Shown: one piece after another, positions 5,982 through 10,847 of the stretch
Layout of the letters: each line of letters begins with the position of its first letter
How positions within the stretch are numbered: position 1 is the first letter of the stretch
DNA from: an uncultured Rhodospirillaceae bacterium
GTDB taxonomy: Bacteria > Pseudomonadota > Alphaproteobacteria > RF32 > CAG-239
Direction of reading: 5' to 3'
Assembly: GCA_900313185.1 (NCBI GenBank)
Contig: OMQI01000135.1
Span: 1-10,847, forward strand
Length of the DNA stretch: 10,847 nucleotides
Notes under the pieces: model-generated
Told to the model about the DNA's origin: nothing
The model's input: the letters and a program-made list of their open reading frames with translations, nothing else
Database searches by the model: none
Made by a program: the position numbers and the translations under genes

Positions 5982-8435
5982 TTATTGCTTATTTCCGTCC
6001 GGTTTATCTCCGTTTGGTTTATCTCCGTCTTTTTTGTCGTTGCCGTCGTTTTGTGCTCCCGGTTTGAAACTGGCTCCTTGAGATTTAGTTCCACCGCCCA
6101 ATTTCTCTTTAATAGCCTGACCGCCCGCCTGAATAGCTCCTTTTGCTCCCGAAGCTTCGGCAGCCGAGCCGGCCAATCCGGCAACTGCTTTGCCACCACC
6201 TTTCAATCCAGCCTTAACTCCCTTCGTGGCCATATCTCCGGCCATACCGCCTAAATCTCCGCCCATCTTAATTTGGGCACCGCCGGCAAATTTATTGGCA
6301 AGTCGTCCGGATTCAGAGGATAATTTCATACAAATCAAACAGGTAACAACTAACAGTATTACGCTTAAACCAATAATCTCCAATTGGTCATTAATGGCTT
6401 CGACGTTATCTTCATTGATATCTTGCATTAAATCTTGAGGCAAGGCAGCTATTGTCAATTGAGCAATTGTTACAATGACCACACTCATCATAATAAAGTT
6501 AAAGAAAGTATTTAGGAACATATTCCATCCGACCTTGACGTATGAACTGGTTATTTTGAACGGCCAACAAGCTACAAAGAAAGACATCATTGCCGCAACA
6601 ATGCCCAATTGCAGACAACAGTCAAGTATATAAAATCCGATTGCCAACCAAATCATCAATCCGAAAACCAGCAATATTACACCGGTTATCAGCATACTGA
6701 CACGCGGAATAAACCACAAGCGTTTAGCTCCCAAATTGTGAGTTGCATTGCATATCAAACAACGTCCTAAGGCCGGCATCATTGCGGCTTCACGTGAAAA
6801 GTTTTTGTTGGCTCCGACCATTTTTTCCAGAGTTTGAGCGTGCAAATATTTACTCGATTGATCAAATTCTTTTGCGTATTCCGAACCCTCTTTCATAATT
6901 TTATCGGCAAGAGCAATATCCATCGTTCCGCCATCAGAATCCGCTTTAAGATTTGAGAAAGCCAAACCAAAATCGACACCGCCTTCCAATATAGGGTTAA
7001 GTACTTTGTCGTATAAAGCTTCCGGATAAGTTAAAATCAGCACGGCAATGGCTACTTTGGCACCTTGAGTGAGTAATGAGGTTAAAAACTTACTGATTTT
7101 TTGAGTTTCCGGTGAGGCGATGGTTATTAAAACAAGATAGGCAATATATATCAGAAAAGCAATGCTCAAAAGTTTTATCAAGTCACTGTCAAGCGTTTCA
7201 AAAGCATTCTTGGAAATTTTCTGTACTCCGCCCAAAATTTTCGCCATCAGACCACAGGTTAAACAGAATTCGCCCATTTCAGCCTGATATTGTGCCGCTG
7301 ATTTACAGACTTCATCAAGGTTTTCATCGACGAAGTCCGCATCTTTAACGCTACAACTGGTTATTTCATCTGTAAGATTTCCGTTATCATCAAGTTTACA
7401 GCAACATTGTGTATCGGCTCCTCCTAGTGTCGCTAAAGCTACGTGAGCTTTTTTGCGTTGTCCGATAAAGCCATTAGGTGTATCTTTACCACCACGCAAA
7501 CTCGCTGCTTTTTGTAGCTTTTCTATACACTTTGATGCTCCTTTGTCTCCTTGCAACATCTTGTTTTTGAAATCATCGGCAGAACCGAATGTACAAGCAA
7601 CATAGCTGTTATCATACTTGTATGAACAAGGGAAAGTTTTGTTTACATTTTTGTTTACGGAGTTATCATAAACAGAAGCCGAACAAGTACCGTTTTTGTT
7701 TTCAGTGCATCTGAGAAACCCCATGGAGGTGCCGCATTTAACGGTTTTTCCGTTTATTGTTCCTTCAAGATTTCCGCCGGCATTATCTACGCAGACTAAC
7801 GAATTTCCCTTTTTAACGATAACATCGCAATCGTTTGTAGTGATTCTCTTTTGGCAACCGCCGATTGCTTGGCAAATTGCATTACTTGTGTCTCTGGAAA
7901 TCTCCATAGATGCACCATTGGGAGCACTTGCAGCCCAACTGGCAATGGCGTTTAATCCGGAATTACTGCTTCCGGCCATTTTAATCATTTTATTGATATC
8001 CCAGTCGGTGTAATCCTTATAGGTGTCAATGGTATTCATCATCTCAGTGCAGGTTGGATTCATTTTTGCCTTGTATTTACCGCTGTCTACTTCTTCTCCG
8101 CCTTTCTTATCGGCATCGGTCCAAGAAAGTTCATTAGCTCCTTCCAATCCTCCACTGAAAAAAGAAACCAATGCATCGTGATCCCAAGCACTGTATAAAT
8201 CGTGACAAGAGCCGCCGGCTGCTTCATATTCCTGTTTCAAAATATTTACATATTGCGCATAAGCATTTCTGGCATTAAATACTGCAGTATATGCCTCTTG
8301 CGCCATTTGCTTTTTGTAATTATCGTTTAGCTTACAACCATCACCGCAATCTTCGGCGGCAAACGCCGGCAAACACCATAATAAAAGAGATATTACGGGA
8401 ATAAGCATAAATATTGCCAAACGTTTCACATTCAT
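5982..8435 (-). CDS. Large VirB6/TrbL-like membrane protein with Cys-rich periplasmic domain, first gene of the operon
   Basis: The product is 817 aa from ATG 8435, set by AAGGA 8 nt upstream and by a promoter-like site whose -10 box overlaps the only other ATG (8465). Residues 1-26 are a signal peptide (ending AFA/AED). The periplasmic domain (27-395) holds 21 Cys, including a CCC triplet (344-346) and CLTC (391-394), which suggests several disulfides. The VirB6-like core follows: TM1 about 419-440, TM2 about 453-470, NPILEGGVDFG (480-490), a loop with CLIC (559-562), a helix at 580-605 ending in LD605, WPF (624-626), and helices at about 637-662 and 686-703. The cytosolic tail is Gly/Ala-rich and ends in a short Asp/Lys/Pro/Gly repeat. 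Extended VirB6 paralogues with large extra domains are known from the rvh system of Rickettsiales. Homology to that superfamily is likely but was judged by eye. Confidence 0.8.
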   Translation of the reverse strand: MNVKRLAIFMLIPVISLLLWCLPAFAAEDCGDGCKLNDNYKKQMAQEAYTAVFNARNAYAQYVNILKQEYEAAGGSCHDLYSAWDHDALVSFFSGGLEGANELSWTDADKKGGEEVDSGKYKAKMNPTCTEMMNTIDTYKDYTDWDINKMIKMAGSSNSGLNAIASWAASAPNGASMEISRDTSNAICQAIGGCQKRITTNDCDVIVKKGNSLVCVDNAGGNLEGTINGKTVKCGTSMGFLRCTENKNGTCSASVYDNSVNKNVNKTFPCSYKYDNSYVACTFGSADDFKNKMLQGDKGASKCIEKLQKAASLRGGKDTPNGFIGQRKKAHVALATLGGADTQCCCKLDDNGNLTDEITSCSVKDADFVDENLDEVCKSAAQYQAEMGEFCLTCGLMAKILGGVQKISKNAFETLDSDLIKLLSIAFLIYIAYLVLITIASPETQKISKFLTSLLTQGAKVAIAVLILTYPEALYDKVLNPILEGGVDFGLAFSNLKADSDGGTMDIALADKIMKEGSEYAKEFDQSSKYLHAQTLEKMVGANKNFSREAAMMPALGRCLICNATHNLGAKRLWFIPRVSMLITGVILLVFGLMIWLAIGFYILDCCLQLGIVAAMMSFFVACWPFKITSSYVKVGWNMFLNTFFNFIMMSVVIVTIAQLTIAALPQDLMQDINEDNVEAINDQLEIIGLSVILLVVTCLICMKLSSESGRLANKFAGGAQIKMGGDLGGMAGDMATKGVKAGLKGGGKAVAGLAGSAAEASGAKGAIQAGGQAIKEKLGGGTKSQGASFKPGAQNDGNDKKDGDKPNGDKPDGNKQ
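6001..6028 (-). repeat. Short 15-nt-period repeat coding the Asp/Lys/Pro/Gly tail
   Basis: On the plus strand GGTTTATCTCCGT occurs at 6001-6013 and again at 6016-6028, giving a 15-nt period. On the coding strand it encodes the repeated GDKP(N/D) units at the C-terminus of the 817-aa protein. It is a low-complexity hydrophilic tail that could vary in copy number between strains. Confidence 0.6.
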
Positions 8436-8463
8436 ACACACAGTCCTTAACCCACTACAGGTC

Positions 8464-8492
8464 ATTCTATCTTATATTAAAAAACTTTTCAA
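8464..8492 (-). promoter_or_regulatory. Probable sigma-70-type promoter of the VirB6-like operon
   Basis: On the minus strand TTGAAA (8492-8487), exactly 17 nt of spacer, then TAGAAT (8469-8464). Transcription should start near 8457, leaving a leader of about 20 nt with the AAGGA site before ATG 8435. It is the best promoter match in the 208-nt gap between the TPR gene and the operon. Confidence 0.55.
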
Positions 8493-8540
8493 CATTTTAC
8501 AGCAAAATAAGTTAAAGATTGGTAACTTTCCCAAACCACC

Positions 8541-8558
8541 GCAAATAGGCGTATTTGC
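8541..8558. promoter_or_regulatory. Perfect 7-bp inverted repeat upstream of the operon promoter, possible operator
   Basis: GCAAATA (8541-8547), a 4-nt centre GGCG, and TATTTGC (8552-8558) form a perfect dyad about 49 nt upstream of the -35 box. No T-tract follows on either strand, so it is not an intrinsic terminator. A binding site for a dimeric regulator is plausible but unproven. The rest of 8559-8643 is very AT-rich with no gene. Confidence 0.35.
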
Positions 8559-8643
8559 AAGCATCTTCAACTTAATTTACATATATGCCGATAATCATTT
8601 TATCATATAAATTTTAATATTTTTATGAACTTTTTGTGAACTT

Positions 8644-10371
8644 TTAGTTTGCCTCAAAAATATATCCGTTTACATCTTTGCCGTTTTCTTGTCGCAAAAC
8701 CAAAGATGTGCTTGATATATGTTTATATCCCGCACTTTTCAGAGTTTGCTTGATATATTCCGGATTGTGTTTATAGCGGCCGTTTGCCTGAATAATAAAT
8801 TTTTCGGTTGTTTCATCGCTTTCAACCGAGAAAATTAGACGAGTAGGGGATAAGTTTTCAATAATAGGTTTTAAATCACCGAAATAGCAAAATACATCTG
8901 CGGCAACAATGCAGTCAAAATCGGAATGCGCATTTTGCAAATAATCACGTATATCTTGATTGATAAGTTCTTTATAAACTTTTTTTTCGGTGGCAATTTT
9001 CAGCATATTTTCTGAAATATCAATACCGGTTATCTCGTTTTTATCCGTTTTTATTTTTGCACCCAATAATCCGGTACCACACCCTAAATCCAAGATTTTG
9101 CCGTTTAGCGGTGCATAAAGTTCGATAATTTTATCAATTACGGCATAATTAATGTTTTGCAGCGTTTTTTCATAAGTCTCGGCAAAGTTATCAAATAACA
9201 ATCGATTATATTCGTTTTCGCCATCGTCGGTTTGTTTATTTAGAGCGCTCCAAAGGTGCTTTACCACGACATTATCCGGCATTTTTTCATACCAATTTTC
9301 GCAGATTTTTTTGGCCTTTTCCGGCGCTTTTTCATAAAACATTATCAGAGTTTCGGCAATATTCAGGCTCCAATCGGTGTGAGTCGAATCTAGGTAAAAA
9401 GCATTAAACATCAAGTCAAGCGCTTGTTCATATTCTTCCAAAGTCTTTAAAATCAATGCCAGATTATAGCTCAATTCCGGAGATTGCGGAGAAATAATCA
9501 CCGCATTTCGGTATTCTTCCAACGCTTCCAAAGTGCGTTTGTTTTGGCAAAGCATATTGGCATAATTGGCGTGCGCTCTTAAGTTCCTGCTATCGGTTTC
9601 TATTGCCTTGTGATAATACTTTTCAGCCTCCTTGAAATTACGATTTTGTGCCTCCAAATCGGCAATGTTGACCAAGGCCGTAATGTTGTGCTCATTAACT
9701 TGTATGGCTTGATAAAATTTTTGCAACGCCTCGGAATTTTGTTTTTGCGCCAATAATGTTTCACCCAGCATTGTTTTAATTTCATCATCGGTGATTAAAT
9801 TATCGGCTTTTTGCAAATATTTTCCGGCTTTTATAAAATTATGTTCGTTAAAAGCTCTGCGCCCCAGATAGTACAATGCTTGCGGATTGTTTTCGCTTAT
9901 TTTTTGTAAAGTTTCGATGTTGTTATCAAGTTCTGCCAGATTGGTCTTGGCTTCCAAGTAGTTGTTATCAATGTTTAGAGCATTTTGAAAAGCCTGTTTG
10001 GCATCATCAATTTTATTCTGTGCCCAATAAAGATTTCCAAGCCCTAAATAAGCCTCTTTACAATCATTTTTAAGTTCCAAAACTTTATGATAAGCTTCAA
10101 TTGCTTCAATATAACGCCCCAAAGCGCCCAGTGAAACTGCCAGATTAAAATAAATCGGAAAGTGTTTGGGAGCATTTTCGATTGCCTTATAAAAATAGTT
10201 GGCAGCTTCGTAATGAATGCCTTTACTTTGAGCAATCAAACCCAGCAAATTAAGGACATCGGCATTTTGCGGTGCGGTTTCTAAAATTTGCCGATAAATT
10301 TGTTCGGCTTCATTCAAAGCGCCGTTTTGTTGCAGCTCAACTGCTTTTTGGAACATTAACTGATATGACAT
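8644..10371 (-). CDS. TPR-repeat protein with C-terminal SAM-dependent methyltransferase domain
   Basis: The product is 575 aa from ATG 10371, chosen because AGAGG lies 5 nt upstream; a GTG at 10386 is the weaker alternative. Residues 1 to about 385 are tetratricopeptide repeats of the W/Y-x-LG, A, A-x-YxKAIE type (for example LNLLGLIAQSKG, AYLGLGNLYWAQN, AEKYYHKAIE), forming a protein-binding solenoid. The methyltransferase domain starts near LLFDNFAETYEKTL. Motif I is ILDLGCGTGLLG (426-437), the acidic residue binding the SAM ribose is Asp451 in TGIDISENML, and the later strand DCIVAADVFCYFGDL begins at about 486. It is a Rossmann-fold class I methyltransferase, probably cytosolic as there is no signal peptide. 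The substrate cannot be told from sequence; the TPR part probably selects a protein partner. It is separated from the secretion-like operon by 208 nt with its own promoter site, so a functional link is not shown. Confidence 0.85.
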   Translation of the reverse strand: MSYQLMFQKAVELQQNGALNEAEQIYRQILETAPQNADVLNLLGLIAQSKGIHYEAANYFYKAIENAPKHFPIYFNLAVSLGALGRYIEAIEAYHKVLELKNDCKEAYLGLGNLYWAQNKIDDAKQAFQNALNIDNNYLEAKTNLAELDNNIETLQKISENNPQALYYLGRRAFNEHNFIKAGKYLQKADNLITDDEIKTMLGETLLAQKQNSEALQKFYQAIQVNEHNITALVNIADLEAQNRNFKEAEKYYHKAIETDSRNLRAHANYANMLCQNKRTLEALEEYRNAVIISPQSPELSYNLALILKTLEEYEQALDLMFNAFYLDSTHTDWSLNIAETLIMFYEKAPEKAKKICENWYEKMPDNVVVKHLWSALNKQTDDGENEYNRLLFDNFAETYEKTLQNINYAVIDKIIELYAPLNGKILDLGCGTGLLGAKIKTDKNEITGIDISENMLKIATEKKVYKELINQDIRDYLQNAHSDFDCIVAADVFCYFGDLKPIIENLSPTRLIFSVESDETTEKFIIQANGRYKHNPEYIKQTLKSAGYKHISSTSLVLRQENGKDVNGYIFEAN

Positions 10372-10376
10372 TTTTA

Positions 10377-10382
10377 CCTCTT
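10377..10382 (-). promoter_or_regulatory. Ribosome binding site that decides the TPR-methyltransferase start
   Basis: The minus strand reads AAGAGG, 5 nt before ATG 10371. It overlaps the codons that would follow the alternative GTG start at 10386, which favours the ATG. Confidence 0.55.
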
Positions 10383-10444
10383 GCACCCTTCATAGCATAA
10401 AGGTCGTTAAAATCCGGTTTATATTTTTACTTAAAATTTTTCAC

Positions 10445-10472
10445 TTGCAATTTGGTATGTTTTATTTAATAT
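10445..10472 (+). promoter_or_regulatory. Possible promoter of the leader RNA and helix-turn-helix gene
   Basis: TTGCAA (10445-10450), a 16-nt spacer and TAATAT (10467-10472) would start transcription near 10479. A 6-bp dyad ACCTCT (10473-10478) / AGAGGT (10487-10492) covers the expected start and could be an operator or, if transcription begins earlier, an RNA hairpin. The region is AT-rich, so the match is only suggestive. Confidence 0.35.
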
Positions 10473-10524
10473 ACCTCTTGCAGACGAGAGGTCGCCTGTG
10501 AAGTGTCACATCTCCTCAAACATT

Positions 10525-10532
10525 AAACTCCT
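10525..10532 (+). promoter_or_regulatory. Possible anti-Shine-Dalgarno element in the leader
   Basis: AAACTCCT is the exact reverse complement of AGGAGTTT (10645-10652), which includes the ribosome binding site of the helix-turn-helix gene. Pairing would hide the site in a long-range fold, while pairing of the same CTCC with GGAG at 10541-10544 would free it. This is a sequence observation; regulation is inferred. Confidence 0.4.
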
Positions 10533-10597
10533 CATAACGGGGAGCCGGTGGAATATATTGAATACACCGGACTGCTTGTTTGACAGTTGTGAACTCC

Positions 10598-10631
10598 CCG
10601 ACTTAAAGAGATTTAAGTCGGTTTTTGTTTT
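10598..10631 (+). terminator. Intrinsic terminator 28 nt before the helix-turn-helix gene
   Basis: A perfect 10-bp stem, CCGACTTAAA (10598-10607) and TTTAAGTCGG (10612-10621), encloses a GAGA tetraloop and is followed by TTTTTGTTTT. This is a textbook rho-independent terminator. Its place just upstream of a start codon in the same direction points to conditional termination of the leader, or to the end of a separate small RNA. Confidence 0.8.
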
Positions 10632-10644
10632 ACTTAACAAATTA

Positions 10645-10649
10645 AGGAG
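10645..10649 (+). promoter_or_regulatory. Ribosome binding site of the helix-turn-helix gene
   Basis: AGGAG lies 9 nt before ATG 10659, downstream of the terminator. It is complementary to the leader element at 10525-10532, and the shorter AACTCC at 10592-10597 could also pair with it. Confidence 0.65.
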
Positions 10650-10658
10650 TTTGAAACT

Positions 10659-10847
10659 ATGGCAAAAAGTTATTTATTTGATAATGTAACCAAGCGTCAA
10701 ATCGGCGCTGCTTTATGGCAGATTCGCCATGAAAAACATTTATATCTGAAAAACGTTACTACTGCAACCAATATACCAAGCCGAATTATTGAAGGAATGG
10801 AATTGGGCAAATTTATTCAATACAGTGCCTTGCAAAAACTCGGCAAA
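10659..10847 (+). CDS. Helix-turn-helix (XRE/Cro-like) DNA-binding protein, partial at right edge
   Basis: Sixty-three codons are visible from ATG 10659 and the frame runs off the window. Residues about 14-60 read like an XRE-family helix-turn-helix: IGAALWQIRHEKHLYLKNV (first helices), a turn, then TNIPSRIIEGMELGK, with the usual Ile-Glu-x-Gly-Lys type spacing, here IIEGMELGK. Such domains bind DNA operators as repressors or activators; the same fold occurs in RodZ-type proteins, which need the missing C-terminus to exclude. The gene is divergent from the TPR-methyltransferase gene and is preceded by a structured leader with an intrinsic terminator, so its expression is probably controlled after transcription starts. 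No direct link to the VirB6-like operon can be seen. Confidence 0.65.
   Translation, partial: MAKSYLFDNVTKRQIGAALWQIRHEKHLYLKNVTTATNIPSRIIEGMELGKFIQYSALQKLGK

Larger units (their letters stand above)
10497..10631 (+). ncRNA. Structured leader RNA (candidate attenuator or riboswitch-like element)
   Basis: This gene-free stretch has several perfect helices in order. A small hairpin is TGTGA/TCACA (10497-10501 with 10506-10510). A three-way junction is closed by CGGGGAG/CTCCCCG (10538-10544 with 10594-10600), with arms CCGGTG/CACCGG (10545-10550 with 10565-10570) and ACTG/CAGT (10571-10574 with 10584-10587). A terminator hairpin follows, sharing 10598-10600 with the closing helix, so the two structures compete. 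Two CTCCTC copies (10512-10517, 10528-10533) can pair alternatively with GGAG segments. I do not recognise a known riboswitch class. It could be a cis-acting leader of the downstream gene or a free-standing small RNA ending at the terminator. Structures were found by eye, without energy calculation. Confidence 0.5.

Noticed and set aside
5966..6199. Minus-strand frame overlapping the end of the 817-aa gene
   Set aside because: It is an alternative frame of the repetitive Gly/Ala/Lys-coding tail, without a start site of its own; the composition is a by-product of the low-complexity DNA.
8582..8609. AT-rich hairpin (TATAT-GATAA / TTATC-ATATA with a 3-nt bulge) after the TPR gene as a terminator
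   Set aside because: The stem contains almost no G or C, is bulged, and on the minus strand is not followed by a T-run, so it would not be an efficient intrinsic terminator.
10498..10689. Open frame of 63 codons on the plus strand starting with GTG
   Set aside because: It runs through the paired helices and terminator of the leader, has no ribosome binding site at its start, and overlaps the well-started helix-turn-helix gene in another frame.
1..10847. CRISPR array, tRNA or rRNA genes, or insertion sequences
   Set aside because: I saw no regularly spaced repeats, no cloverleaf-type sequences, no transposase-like protein and no flanking terminal inverted repeats.

Overview
The window looks like accessory or symbiosis-related DNA from a moderately AT-rich Gram-negative bacterium. 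Signal peptides, a lipobox, Shine-Dalgarno sites and multi-spanning membrane proteins with long periplasmic domains all fit. Several VirB6-like paralogues in one operon are known best from Rickettsiales and related Alphaproteobacteria (the rvhB6 arrays), so an alphaproteobacterium is my best guess. That placement is inferred from gene content, not proven.

Positions 1-8435 are one leftward operon. A promoter-like site at 8464-8492 precedes, in transcription order: a cysteine-rich 817-aa VirB6/TrbL-like protein (8435-5982); a 79-aa two-helix membrane protein (5969-5730); a second VirB6-like protein (5740-3803); a third with an N-terminal lipobox (3737-2367); a SleB-type peptidoglycan hydrolase joined in frame, across one TGA, to the first half of a VirB6 domain (2355-1231); and a protein with its own signal peptide carrying the second half of a VirB6 domain (1228 to beyond the left edge). 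By hand alignment these proteins share landmarks: a Cys or CxxC before the first core helix, NP(I/V)xxGxxxG after the second, a hydrophobic helix ending in (I/L/V)D, and a (W/Y)PF motif. The likely product is the inner-membrane and periplasmic part of a type IV secretion-like machine. The hydrolase would take the VirB1 role and the lipoprotein version could tether the complex to a membrane. No VirB4, VirB11 or VirD4 ATPase and no VirB8, VirB9 or VirB10 is visible, so the transported substrate is unknown.

Positions 8436-8643 are intergenic, with the promoter and a perfect 7-bp inverted repeat. Positions 8644-10371 (leftward) encode a TPR protein with a C-terminal SAM-dependent methyltransferase domain, probably a separate transcription unit.

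Positions 10372-10658 separate this gene from a divergent, rightward helix-turn-helix gene (10659 to the right edge). Upstream of that gene is a leader that can fold into a three-way junction partly exclusive with a strong intrinsic terminator. It also contains an 8-nt perfect complement to the gene's ribosome binding site. This is a good candidate for an undescribed cis-regulatory RNA. The operon's fused, split and lipidated VirB6 variants are the other main point of interest.
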